Source of the DNA: Salvelinus alpinus
Lineage: Eukaryota > Chordata > Actinopteri > Salmoniformes > Salmonidae
Length of the DNA: 64,000 bases
Reading direction: 5' to 3'
Assembly (NCBI RefSeq): GCF_045679555.1
Contig: NC_092120.1
Coordinates: 10,288,805 to 10,352,804 of the forward strand
A model generated the notes under the pieces. That model saw nothing but the letters and a program-made list of their open reading frames with translations. It had not been told where the DNA came from and ran no database searches. Positions 1 through 17,470 of the stretch are shown one piece after another (the first letter of the stretch is position 1; every line of letters starts with the position of its first letter). The translations under genes were made by a program, and so were the position numbers.

Positions 1-2945
1 CACTAACCTTTGATGATCTTCATCAGATGACACTCATAGGACTTCATGTTACACAATACATATATGTCTTGTTCGATTAAGTTCATATTTATATCCAAAA
101 ACCTCAGTTTACATTGGCGCCATGTTCAGAAATATCCAAAATATCCTCAAATATCCTCCAAAATATCCGGAGAAATTGCAGAGAGCCACGTCAAATAACA
201 GAAATACTCATCATAAACTTTGATGAAAGATACATGATTTACATAGAATTAAAGATACACTTGTTCTTAATGCAACCGCTGTGTCAGATTTCAAAAAGCT
301 TTACGGCAAAACACAATATTCAATAATCTGAAAACAGCGTTCAGCCACAAAGGCAAGCCATACAGTTACCCGCCAAATTGTGCAGTCAACAAAACTCATA
401 AAAAGCATTATAAATCTTCACTTACCTTTGCTGATCTTCGTCGGAATGCACTCCCAGGACTCCCACTTCCACAAGAAATGTTTGTTTTGTTCGGTAATGT
501 CCATCATTTATGTCGAAATAGCTATTTTTGTAGCGTGTTTGGTAAACAAATCCAATGTCAGGAAGCGCGTTCACTAAAAGCTGACGAAATGTCCAAAAGT
601 TCCGTAACAGTCAGTAGAAACATGTCAAACGATGTATTGAATCAATCTTTAGAATGTTTTTCACATAAATCTTGAATAACGTTCCAACCGGAGAATTACA
701 TTGACTTCAGATGAGCGATGGTCAAAGCATGGTCAGGTCATGGCAGACCTGACTAATTCCCCTCTCATTTGGTCCCCCTTCACAGTAGAGGCATCAGACA
801 AGGTTCTACAGACTGTTGACATCTAGTGGAAGCCGTAGGAAGTGCAAACTCATCCATATCTCGCTGTGATTTCAATAGGATCCTGGTTGAAAATCGACCA
901 GCCTCAGAATTCCCACTTCCTGTTTGGATTTTTTCTCCGGTTTTTGCCTGGCATATGAGTTCTGTTATACTCACAGACATAATTCAAACAGTTTTAGAAA
1001 CTTCAGAGTGTTTTTTATCCAATACTAATAATAATATGCATATATTAGCAACTATGACTGAGGAGCAGGCCGTTTACTCTGGGCACCTCTGTGCACCTTT
1101 CATCCAAGCTACTCAATACTGCCCCTGCAGCCATAAGAAGTTAACCTTTTATGGCTGCAGGCCGGTGTCGGGCTCAATATGACAACAGCCACTTCAAGTA
1201 TAGGGCGCGAAATTCAAAATATATTTTTTAGAAAGAAATATTTAACTTTCACACATTAACAAGTCCAATACAGCAAATGAAAGATACACATCTTGTGAAT
1301 CCAGCCAACATGTCCGATTTTTAAATGTTTTACAGCGAAAACACCACGTATATTTATGTTAGCTCACCACCAAATACAAAAAAGCACAGACATTTTTCAC
1401 AGCACAGGTAGCTTGCACAAAACCAACCTAACTAACCAAGAACCAACCAAACTAACCAAGAAACAACTTCATCAGATGACAGTCTTATAACAAGTTACAC
1501 AATAAATCTATGTTTTGTTCGAAAAATGTGCATATTTGAGGTATAAATCATAGTTTTATATTGCAGCTACAATCGGAAATAGCACCGAAGCAGCTAGAAC
1601 AATTACAGAGACCAAATTGAAATACCTAAATACTCATCATAAAACATTTATGAAAAATACATGGTGTACAGCAAATTAAAGACAAACATCTTGTGAATCC
1701 AGTTTTACAGCGAAAACACAATATAGCATTATATTAGCTTACTACAATAGCCAACCACACAACAGCATTGATTCGTTAGGCACGTTAGCAATAGCGAATA
1801 AACCAGCAAAAGATATACATTTTTTCACTAACCTTCTCAAACTTCATCAGATGACAGTCCTATAACATCATATTACACAATACATATATGGTTTGTTCGA
1901 AAATGTGCATATTTAGAGCTGAAATCCGTGGTTATACATTGTGAACATGTAGCATCTTTTTCCCAGAATGTCCGGATATATTTCTGACACTCACCTATTC
2001 TGACCAAATAACTATTCATAAACTTTACTAAAAAATACATGTTGTATAGGAAATGATAGATACACTAGTTCTTAATGCAATCGCCGTGTTAGAATTCTAA
2101 AAATAACTTCAGTACGACATGCAGCTTACGTTATGGTGAGAGAGCGCCCAAAATCTGGGCGCAAACTAATAGTACACATGTTCGACAGATATATGAAATA
2201 ACATCATAAATGGGTCCTACTTTTGATGATCTTCCATCAGAATCTTGCACAAGTGGTCCTTTGTCCAGAACAATCGTTGTTTGGTTTTAGAATGTCCTTT
2301 TTCCCTCTCGATTTAGCAAGCAAAACTAGCCAAGTGGCGCTAAGCTCTCCTCCGTGAACAAACGCAGTGAACGGAACACGCCAAAACTCCCGAAAAAAAT
2401 TCAATAATCTGATTAAACTATATTGAAAAAACATACTTTACGATGATATTGTCACATTTATCAAATAAAATCAAAGCCGGAGATAGTAGCCGTCTATAAC
2501 AACAGCTTTTCAGGAGCCAATGCGGAAGTCCTTTCCGCGTCTTCCTGAACAAAGGAAATTGGGGTCCTGTCATTCCAAGCGCTCTCTTTTGACCATAGAA
2601 AGAGCTAGAGACCCCATTTCACCTCTCACAGCCTATTGACATCTAGTGGAAGGCGTATGAAGTGCATGTATACTAATAGATTTCAAGCAAAAGATTAGGT
2701 AGGCCCTGGAACAGAGCCTCGATTTCAGATTTTTCACTTTCTGACAGGAAGTTTGCTGCAAAATGAGTTCTGTTTTACTCACAGATATAATTCAAACGGT
2801 TTTAGAAACTTGAGAGTGTTTTCTATCCAATAGTAATAATAATATGCATATTGTACGAGCAAGAATTGAGTACGAGGCCGTTTGAAATGGGCACCTTTCA
2901 TCCAAGTTACTCAATACTGCCCCTGCAGCCATAAGAAGTTAAGCC
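1..2945. repeat. Composite interspersed repeat, at least two partial copies
   Basis: No gene is visible. The stretch is built from recurring blocks. The motif CTTCATCAGATGACA (or a close variant) recurs near 20, 1468 and 1847. The motif TTGACATCTAGTGGAAG occurs at about 817 and 2637, and CAGCCATAAGAAGTTAA near 1127 and 2926, so segments 815-1145 and 2635-2942 are diverged copies of one unit of about 320 bp. The same TGACATC/AGTGGAAG block appears inverted near 36,010 in a gon4l intron. I read this as one or two old mobile elements with internal repetition. The family is not assigned. Confidence 0.6.
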
Positions 2946-5736
<2,791 letters not shown>

Positions 5737-5970
5737 ATGCTTAATTTTTTTATGAGTGAGGGCAGAAATAGGGGAAGAGGGTGAGAAATGATGAAAGTGT
5801 GAACGAGAGGATAGAATAAATTGGGAGGGAGAGATAATGGAAAGATTGTGAAAGCATAGATATGAACACAATGGAAAGGAAATTGGACTGGAATCTCTGA
5901 GAAGATGAAAGCAGAAGGAATGACACTAGATAGAAAATATTACATTACACAATCTATAGGAATGCTTTCT

Positions 5971-6507
5971 ACACTGAGTGTAGAAAACATTAAGAATACC
6001 TTCCTAATATTGAGTTGCCCCCCCCCCACACACACACACACACACACACACACTTTTCCCCTCAGAACAGCCTCAATTCGTCAGGGCATGGACTCTACAA
6101 GGTGTCAAAAGCATTCCACAGGGATGCTGACCCATGTTTACTCCAAAGCTTCCCACAGTTATGTCAAGTTGGCTGGATGTATTTTGGGTGGTGTACCATT
6201 CTTGATACACATGGGAAACTGTTGAGCGTGAAAAACCCAGTAGTGTTGCAATTCTTGACACAAACCGGTGCTCCTGGCACCTACTACCATACCCCGTTCA
6301 AAGGCACTAAAATATTTTGTCTTGCCCATTCACCCTCTGAATAGCACACATACACAATCCATGTCTCGATTGTTTCAAGGCTGGAAAATCCTTCTTTAAC
6401 CTGTCTCCCCCTATCTATACTGATTGAAGTGGATTCAACAAGTGACATTAATAAGGGATTCACCTGGTCAGTCTATGTCATGGAAAGAGCGTAATGTTTT
6501 GTACACT
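5971..6507. mobile_element. Non-autonomous DNA element with inverted ends (copy 1)
   Basis: The left end reads ACTGAGTGTAGAAAACATTA and the right end GTAATGTTTTGTACACTC, which are imperfect inverted repeats. The body matches a second copy at 50,271-50,676 plus 57,784-57,840 (shared blocks include the segment before and after GTTGAGCGTGAAAAACCCAG). A poly-C plus (CA)n tract sits at 6,018-6,052. The right end lies only about 17 bp upstream of an npr1 exon. No transposase is encoded; the superfamily is uncertain. Confidence 0.7.
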
Positions 6508-6524
6508 CCCCCTTCTTCCTCTAG

Positions 6525-9345
<2,821 letters not shown>

Positions 9346-10375
9346 GGGGACAAGCCAAGGGAAGGAGGGAGGAAGGTCATGGGGGAAGAAGTGGTGGAGG
9401 AAAATGTGAGCAAATAATGGGAACCACTGATTGATGTTCTGGAGCAAGTAAACAAATGAAGAGGCCTGGTGAATGAATGAGGTGGGGATGGGGGAGGTAG
9501 ATGCGGGAGAAGGAGAAGGAGGATGTGGAGATCTTTCTTGACTTCAGCCCTCCTGCACTCGAACATCTAGATTCTAAGGACATATAGAAAGCTACATGCT
9601 CTGAGTGTGTGTGTGATGTTCTGTGTCTACGTTTTTCCAGTTTTATTTCTATGTTGGAGGTTTTGGATGCAACACTGATGGTATTTAGATCGGTAAAAAA
9701 AAAATGGTTCACAAACAAACCTTTACAGGAGGTTGTGGATATTGCTATCTGGTGGTCACATTATGTAACTGTTTTTTGAATTCATGTCTTTTATGAGTAC
9801 ACAGTATCCCACTCAGCACAGACGTCAGTTCAAAGTCTAGTTTTGATTTAAATTTGGTTGAGTTGTCAACTAATTCAACGTGAAATCAACATTGGATTCA
9901 GAAAAAAAGACGAAATGCTTTTTTGCAAATCCAATCAGTTTTCCACGTTGATTCAACATCATCACATACATTTTGGGGGTTGAAATGACGTGGAAATGAC
10001 GTTCAAACTTTGGGTCTGGGATTTATCATTTGATTAATTTCCACGGTAGTGTTTGTGATCATGTATCCTCAGACCCCAACCACAATAACTGAGCCTACTC
10101 TGGAGTTAAAATGACTTGCTTTATATATAAATATCTATATATATGTGGGTGATGGGTGGGTGGGTGGGTGGGTGGGTGGGTGTGTGTGTGTCTAATGTCT
10201 CATCAGTGTATATGATTTGTCTGTTTACAGTCATATCAGTCTTATTATTTTGTACAATACAGATGTTGTTTATTTCTCAATAGATTACTTTTCTATTGCC
10301 TAAAGGGCAATTCACAGAAATGCACTTAAGATACATCCTCTTACTCTGGTGAAATAAAGTCAAGCGTCCCACTTC
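9346..10375 (+). other. npr1: npr1 3' untranslated region with polyadenylation signal
   Basis: The stop codon is followed by about 1 kb without genes up to an AATAAA at 10353-10358. Within it, 9,830-10,020 looks like a short interspersed repeat (GTTCAAAGTCTAG and later inverted-looking GACGTTCAAAC blocks). A (GGGT)n/(GT)n tract lies at 10,145-10,190. The true cleavage site cannot be read from the sequence. Confidence 0.55.
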
Positions 10376-10530
10376 TTCGGCACCATATACAGTTTCATTA
10401 TTCTCACTGAAGTGTACGATTGCCTCTCAATCTGTCTAATCAGATTCAGTGTAATGCATTATTGTTGTTAGTGAAAATATATAGCTGAGCTTACATCATA
10501 CACATTGAAAGTGGCATGATTTGAACATTA

Positions 10531-11008
10531 CAGGTAACTGCCAAAATAATGGAAACACTTGAGTAAATGGGGGATACAAAGTATATTGAAAGCAGGTGCT
10601 TCCACATGTGTGGTTCCTGAGTTAATTAAGCAATTAACATCCCATCATGCTTAGGGTCATATATAAAAATGCTGGGCAGACTATTCTTTTGGCTACGCTC
10701 CCCCATAGGATGACAATGCCCCCATCCACAGGGCACGAGTGGTCACTGAATGGTTTGATAAGAATGAAAACGGTGTAAACCATATGTCATGGCCGTCTCA
10801 GTCACCAGATCTTGACCCAATTGAATACTTATGGGATATTCTGGTGCGTTTTCCACCACCATCAACAAAACATTAAATGATGGAATTTCTCATGGAAGAA
10901 TGGTGTCGCACTTGTAGAATTTATGCTAAGGTAAATTGAAGCTGTTCTGGCTCAACACCCTAATAAGAGACTTTATGTTGGTGTTTCCTTTATTTTGGCA
11001 GTTACCTG
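10531..11008 (+). mobile_element. Internally deleted Tc1-like element
   Basis: Inverted ends CAGGTAACTGCCAAAATAAT and its complement at 10,990-11,008 are flanked by TA on both sides. Only 478 bp remain. A DDE-region remnant is readable around 10,793-10,850 ([18 protein letters not shown]), so this is a deletion derivative of a Tc1 transposase gene and not a MITE of unrelated origin. Confidence 0.88.
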
Positions 11009-12005
11009 TATTCAACAGTAATTGAAGAAAGGTAACCATTTCTGCTGGAAAGACAGGCTCTTGACAGAGGCTAGCTTTATGAAAATTGTGGATTGACAGC
11101 TGGACACACACTGGCTCCTGATTTCCTGAATGGATTTGTCTGAACAGCTACTCTGAAAACACCCCTGGAATAAAATGAAGAGGTCACCAGGGAACTCTTA
11201 AAAAGGGTACACACTGAGAACCTCTATAACTTTGCAATAACAAACCGTGTCGAAAGGACAAAATGAATTCTGGGGTAGATGTGTATAAAGGAATTCTGGG
11301 TTAGATGTGTATAAAGTTCCATATTTTGGTTTGGTGTTCACAGTAACCTTTGCGTTTGAGAGTCATGGAGAATGGTCTTGTTTTTTGCATCTCAAGCCAA
11401 CAGTGTTCATCTGTTGAGAAGTGTTGAACAGATCAATACTGTCTGTAAGACCTCATATATCAGCCTGTTAACATGTATTTTCACCTTTTGTTTTTCTGTT
11501 TGAATCAGTAAATATGGTATTAGTGGCTGTTTTATTTCTGTGTGTCCCTATCAGTGGTGGGGTGTATGTAAATGTATTCACTATTCAGAGCATGTGTGTG
11601 AGAGGGTAAAAAAAAGCAGGCACCTTTACAAGTCTTTAACAGGTACTTTTTCTCCACCAAACCCTTTAATCACTTACCGAATCTCATTTAAACTATATCT
11701 GATCCCCACTTTCACTATTATCAAATATCTTTAGATTACTTCATTAAACCCTCCTCTAATCCAGGGCAGCCTAGACAAAATTAGCAATACTGTAGTTTCG
11801 GGTTCTTTCTCCATGTCCCTCTCCCTCTTTTCTTTCTCAGTCAATCATCTCTGACTAATCGCTCTCTCTCTCCCCAAGGATCAAATATAACCCTTTCCCT
11901 TGGGTCAGAGCCCAAAGGTCGGTATTAGAATAAGCCTTAAACTGTAACCTGTCATCCATCATAAGGTAATGTAGTCATTATCTAATGTGTCTTGAAGCCT
12001 GTGAA
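11009..12005. other. No gene seen
   Basis: Unique-looking intergenic sequence between npr1 and the next repeat. I see no exon, RNA gene or clear element. A near-direct repeat of GAATTCTGGGKTAGATGTGT occurs at 11,267 and 11,291. Confidence 0.5.
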
Positions 12006-12009
12006 GTAT

Positions 12010-12392
12010 GTGTGTAACGATATTCGTCTTCGGATGAAGAGTAGTCATCGGACCAAAGCGCAGCGTGGCAAGTGTTCATGTTATTTTTATTAGAACAGAA
12101 ACACTAAACAAAATAACAACGAGAGTGAAACGAAAACGAAACAGTCCTGTAAGGTGCAGCAACACAAAACAGAAAACAACTACCCACAAAACACAGGTGG
12201 GAAAAGGCTACCTAAGTATGGTTCTCAATCAGAGACAACGATAGACAGCTGCCTCTGATTGAGAACCACACCCGGCCAAACACATAGAAAAGAAAACATA
12301 GAACACAAAACATAGAATGCCCACCCCAACTCACGCCCTGACCAACCAAAATAGAGACATAAAAAGGATCTCTAAGGTCAGGGCGTGACAAT
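12010..12392 (-). repeat. Interspersed repeat with internal hairpin
   Basis: Bounded on the right by GTCAGGGCGTGACA. It contains a perfect 15-bp inverted repeat (GGTTCTCAATCAGAG at 12,220-12,234 and its complement at 12,253-12,267). Poly-A-rich and free of coding sequence. I recognise the TGTCACGCCCTGACC end as frequent in salmonid genomes but cannot name the family. Confidence 0.6.
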
Positions 12393-12779
12393 GTGTTTGA
12401 TCTCTGTAACATCAAGTGCTTGAGTGAAGAAGACAATATATATAACTGTTTCTATTGTACCTTTGAAATGTGGTACTAAACTTTATTTTACTCTATTTCA
12501 TTTATCTTGCTTGTTTGTTGATTAATTTCAACTGTCATTTATTGGGGTAAAACTGAAATAGACAAGGTAAAAAATTTTTTTTAATACATTCATTTCTTCA
12601 AGTCAAGGGCATGGATAAGTTTTCACAGAAGGAAAATAGTCCATATAGTAGGACAGTATACTGAACATTGTGTTCAAATGTTTGTGAAATGTATCTGGGA
12701 AACCTGGACAATGTTGTGGATTGAAAGAACAGCAATGTTATTTAATTTGACCTAATACCTTATATGGCACAACAAGGGC

Positions 12780-13140
12780 AACTTTTTAAAACTATTTTCC
12801 TGCAATTCTACAAAGTTTGACATTACTTATTATGCCTCTATTGAGGGGTATATGGGGGGGGGGGGGGGTATTTTGAAAACACAGTATAAGTGGAAGCCCC
12901 CCCCAACAAAACAAATTGTTGGGGAAAACAAGCACATTTTGCCATGGGGAAGAGAGAAGAATGTGCAGTTTTATCATGTTACTTTATACGTTTTGTCATG
13001 AGTCTGAGAGAAAATGTTGCAGTTTTAAAGCAAATGTTCAACGATTCTACACATTTTGCCATGGAGCAGAAAAAATGATTTGAGGTTTTATAGCTAATCT
13101 CATGCTATTCTTCACATTTTTGCCACGACGACGAAGACAA
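12780..13140. repeat. Diverged repeat with TGCCATGGGG-type internal units
   Basis: Loose units of about 60-70 bp contain a variant of ATTTTGCCATGGGG followed by AGAGA and a T/A-rich run. Related units occur at 19,540-19,800. A G10 run lies at 12,856-12,867. This repeat adjoins the broken 3' end of the C2CD4-like gene. Confidence 0.45.
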
Positions 13141-13198
13141 ATCGATCTGTAGTGAATATTGGGGGCATCCCCCGTGCCAATTTCGCCTATGTGGCACA

Positions 13199-13996
13199 TC
13201 AAGAGTCTGATGCCTGGATCCCTGTTCCCAAAATGTTGTCGCTCTGCACAAAAGGGGCCACTCTTTTCGCCGGTCTGTACATTGCCCGAACTGAAGCCAG
13301 GCGGTTCTTGAATAGTCGCTTTATTTGTCCATTCGCCGGGGAACACAGTGGCAGAGGTCCGGGATGATCAGTGTCCAGACAGAGATGCTCAGAATGTCGA
13401 TAGTTTTCTGACTGACGTGAGGCGCAACGGTGAGTTGACGCAGCGTTGTACGAAAAGGAGTGCGATATCCTCCTTGCGCCAGGGATGTTTAAAAAATCTG
13501 ATAGAGGGCGTTGGGTATGATTTTTAGTCGACGAGGGCGTGCTGGCCCGTTGTGTCCCGTTGATCATGCAAGACTGTGTCAAGTCATCTTTAAAAAACAA
13601 TGACTCCCTTCTTCGGACGCAGGGGCTTTCGCCCAGAGTGAGGAAGCCATATGGCGTTGTGATTTTGGGTAAATGCGGAAGAGACATTGCCGCCCGTGTC
13701 GTTGGATCCACCAAATCTTCTCTTGCCATGTATTGATGCTCCGGAAGAGGACCGGCGTGACTCAATGCTCGACAGAAGACAGATGTGGAGTGCGGCAACA
13801 GTGGAATTGTATTGCGACGTGGGTAGAGCAGCACACACCCTTCCCGGTCTCTTGGAGTTTGCAGACATCGTGCCTGTCCCAGGGGCGGAATGGTAAACTT
13901 TGGGATGCGGTCAGGTGTCATCACCATGTCCTCAAAATATATATTTTTTGTCTTTGCAGCCGTCTGGGTCGGTTGGAGTCGCAGTTGCGTTGACAT
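13199..13996 (-). pseudogene. C2CD4-family gene, N-terminal part only, C2 domain not found
   Basis: The open frame gives 265 residues from the ATG at 13,996. Two blocks identify the family. MTPDRIPKFTIPP near residue 25-40 matches the LTPDRIPxFxIPP motif of C2CD4 proteins. MSLPHLPKITTPYGF...LGESPCVRRRESLFF matches the conserved SLPHLP...YGF...ESPHTRRRESLF block. A weak Ser/Pro segment (LDTDHPGPLPLCSP) sits where C2CD4 proteins have SSPDSSPFGSP. Family members then carry a C-terminal C2 domain; here the frame stops and no C2-like strand pattern is visible in any frame before a repeat begins at about 13,140. Known members are nuclear proteins linked to inflammation and beta-cell gene control. 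Human C2CD4D lies on 1q21, so it is the best synteny match. It could be a real short isoform, but loss of the 3' half is more likely. Confidence 0.7.
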
Positions 13997-14475
13997 TTTC
14001 GATTTTCCGGAATGGGATCCGATTACTTTTACGCAAATCAACTTTTACGCACATCCAGAAGGCGTTTAACGAAGCCAGTAGACCTCACTGTTGGCCTGCT
14101 GTAGCTTATTGTTTTACACTTGATCATCTTTTGCTATTGATTTAGTGTAAAACTTTAGGACCATATTCACCTGCAGACTAGATATGTAATGAAGGAGTGT
14201 CCAATTTCTCGGAGATATGCTTCTGAAGTGACAGATAAAGCAGTGCCCATATATTTAAATTACAGGTATATCACATGCATCATTGGTTCTCAGGAACTAT
14301 CACCTACTTACTGACGTCAATAAGCTGTCTTTTTCAGTCAGTCAACAACTGAACTCCTCCCACGGGGTTGGCTAACAGATGCCCTTGCCATACTGAGGTT
14401 AACTTTATAAGCACCTCTGTGCATTCAAATGATCAATGACACTGTCATAAACAATTATTATACAATGGCTAAAAG

Positions 14476-15898
14476 CAGTGGCGGTCAGTGCCGTTTAAGA
14501 TGAGGGAGGACAAACATTTTTTTAGTAAGCATGGCCTAATTTCTATTACAGCATATTGGATGACTCTCATTCATATTTCATTCACCCAGTTCAATGTAAG
14601 AAAGATAGGTTTAGGCTACTACATGATACTCAAATTTCCCTACACCCATCATGAGGTTGCTACAACCTAGCCCATGAATGAAGTTTACAACGTAGGTTGT
14701 GAGACAAATTTGAGGTGACAGACAGTGACATTCAATACCGCCTTGCACACTCTTGCCTGATATAGGGTGTAATCATTAGTCCAACAGCTGCAAACAATGT
14801 TTGTTTATCCCCGTTTTGTTCCATTTGCTTCCGCTTAAACATTTTTTTTCAACAGAATCGGCGGAATGAATACACCCCTGATCACGCATAAACACAATTC
14901 ACTCTCATAACAGCCACGTTGCATTCCTTCTCTTCCCTTCACTTGTGGACTTCAATGCACAACACATCAGCTGTATGTGCCTGGGTTAAAAAACCTTTCC
15001 AAGACAAACCGCTACACAAAGCCGACATCGTTGTCACCATATTAGCTAAAGTAACATCATAGTCAGCATAACTAATATAATTAACGCGTTAGTAAACCCA
15101 CTACAATCATGCAGTAACATTAGTGTACAGTCAGTAAGCAGTTACACTGGCGGGCCCCGGTGGCAATAAACTTGTAATCCAAAAAGCTTACCTTGACTTG
15201 GAAGAGTTCCAGTCTTGTGTTGGAAAGTCATAGTCAGATAGCTAACAAAGCATCCCTCTGTTTGAGCAGGGTGTTTCAGTGGGCTAAACTAGTTAGCTGT
15301 ATTTGCTAGCTAAGTCAGTGAAACTGAAAGTGAAATAAATGACTCTCTCTATTTCTCTCTTGCTTCTCCTTCATTTTGGAAGAAATACATTTTTTAACTG
15401 TTCAACTATTGTATTTCTCACTCTTTGAGTCAACTACTCACCACATTTTATACACTGCAGTGCTAGCTGTAGTTTATGCTTTCGGGACTAAATTCTCTGA
15501 CCCTTTGGTTGGGTGGACAACATATCAGTTCGTGCTGCAAGAGCTCTGATAGGCTGGAGGACGTCCTCTGGACGTTGTCATAAATACTGTGTAAGTCTAT
15601 GGAAGGGGGTGAGAACCATGAGTTTCCTAGGTTTTGTATTGAAGTCAATGTACCCAGAGGAGGACGGAAGCTAGCTATCCTCCAGCTACACCATGGTGCT
15701 ACCCTCAGAGTGCTGTTGAGGCTACTGTAGACCTTCTTTGCAAAATAGTGTGTTTTAATCAGTTATTTGGTGACGTAATTATATTTAGTATAGTCTTATC
15801 TAAAAAGTATAACTTTTTTAATGTTTTACAATTGACATTTTTATGAAATTCACTGAGGAGGATGGTCCTCCCCTTCCTCCTCTGATGAGCCTCCACTG
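14476..15898. mobile_element. Non-autonomous hAT element with 8-bp target duplication
   Basis: The element starts CAGTGGCGG and ends CCTCCACTG, an inverted pair. It is flanked on both sides by the direct repeat GCTAAAAG (14,468-14,475 and 15,899-15,906), the 8-bp duplication typical of hAT transposition. It is 1,423 bp long and has no transposase-length open frame. Confidence 0.88.
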
Positions 15899-16032
15899 GC
15901 TAAAAGATTACCAAAATGTTCAACCATTAATTGTGTTGATTTAATGTTTTATAGAGCACAAACAAAACATAACTGGGTTATATCTATTTTGTAGTCTCGG
16001 AAATCCCAGACCTAGCTAGGGCACCAGCACTG

Positions 16033-16155
16033 TGCTGGAACATTGTAAGATTGTGGGAGGTAACCCATCTGTCTAGAGACTCTAGTGAGACTAGCTGGAA
16101 CATTGTAAGATTGTGGGAGGTAACCCATCTGTCTAGAGACTCTAGTGAGACTAGC
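16033..16155. repeat. 60-bp tandem duplication, two copies
   Basis: Two essentially identical 60-bp units in direct succession (starting GCTGGAACATTGTAAGATTG), the second ending with GACTAGCT at 16,155. Non-coding. Near identity suggests a recent duplication. Confidence 0.95.
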
Positions 16156-16918
16156 TACAGTATTTAGTGACTGGGGAGAAATACTTTTTTATCCTAATAT
16201 ATAGTAGGAGAAATTGAAATATGTGGCTGCAAGTTCCCATGTATATAGTATTAAGAAATTATATATATATATATTTTTTAAAGCTTTCAGTCAAGTCAAG
16301 CGTTGAAGATTTTATCAGCAGTATAGCTCTAGGATGGTTACATGACTCAATTACATGTCCAAAGGGAAGCTTTCTCTGGCTGTTCTTGCTAAGAATAGTG
16401 AATCAAAACACACTGACTGATGACTGTTATGTGACATTTTATTTTACCAACTTTATATTGTTGCAATCTTTATGTTAAGAACTATTCTTGCGTGCATATG
16501 TGTGATCGGCTATGTGGCTGGGTGCAAATACATATGAGTAAATATTAATGACTCTCAACTTCTTTTGGCTGGGAGGTATATTGAAGAAGCGTATGAATGA
16601 GTTGAGTTCTACTTGTTCCATCTGGCTGGCTGCTCTCTTCTGTCCCCTTCTAGATGCCTCTAGGGTGCAGCTGCTTTCTCCTTTCATCTGGCTGGCTGTT
16701 CTCTTTTGCCCCTTGTTGCTTGTTGCCTTATCTGATGTACGGGCAGAGCCCCCTTCACTCTGGCTGGCTGTTGTCTTCAGTCCGCTGCTGCCATGGACGG
16801 GTTTTGTCCCCTGTCGCAGCTTGATAAGCTTGAGGATCCATTTAGGCCTCTGCAGCTGGCTCCATTTCTTTTCCAGCTCCTTTCTTTTAATTTCTTTCTT
16901 TTTGATATCTTGCAATAA

Positions 16919-17470
16919 TTAAATTTCTTGTTTGTTTATGTTATTCAGCTGCTTCTCTGTCAGGGGGAAGCCAATCATCCTCAGGATCATCCTGATTTCA
17001 TTGCGGTTGCTGGAGTCAACAAGCACGATGGACTCATATAGGACTTTAGCCTTTTGGGACTTTGGGGGGTGGTACAGGTCAGCAGTAGCCCTGTGAGAGG
17101 CTTTTCCCTTTGATGGAGGTGTTGCTTTGCTGTTACCCCTGGACACCAGAAACTTGACCTCTAGGCCTCTGTCACTTTGGAGCCTGGGGTTCCCTGACTT
17201 GTATGCTATGGATATCTGTAAATTGGAGAGCGAGAGAATAGTCTGAGTTTACAAACAAGTTGAATTTACACTAAATACATTAATATCTTGATTTGGAAGG
17301 CTGAGGGTGAACTTTGACCAGTACTGAACATTTTAAAGCACTTTTTTAGAATGGCTTTAACAGGCAAAACCAGTCCACTTTGACTATCATTTTAGGATAA
17401 AAGTAGCTTAAACTTGTTTATTGTAAAGAATACAAATAATAATAATACTCACAGTTTCCATTTCAGGCAT
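16919..17470 (-). CDS. Unassigned two-exon candidate gene, 104 aa
   Basis: Exon 1 (17453-17470) is ATG plus five codons (MPEMET) ending at a consensus donor (ACT|GTGAGT). Exon 2 starts at 17215 after TTTACAG in the same phase and stays open to TAA at 16919. The product begins MPEMETISIAYKSGNPRLQ and is basic, with a Lys/Ser-rich middle and a predicted helix near the end (RNEIRMILRMIGFPLTEKQL). Directly after the TAA, the same frame is open for another 146 codons to 16475, with a charged coil (KKKEIKRKELEKKW) and an approximate repeat (GQKRTASQM...GQKRAASQM). So either this is a short real gene, or one nonsense change split a protein of about 250 residues. I do not recognise the family and infer no function. 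Confidence 0.4.

Noticed and set aside
826-1182. 118-codon open frame on the plus strand
   Set aside because: It lies wholly in the 1-2,945 interspersed repeat, matches no family and has no splice partner.
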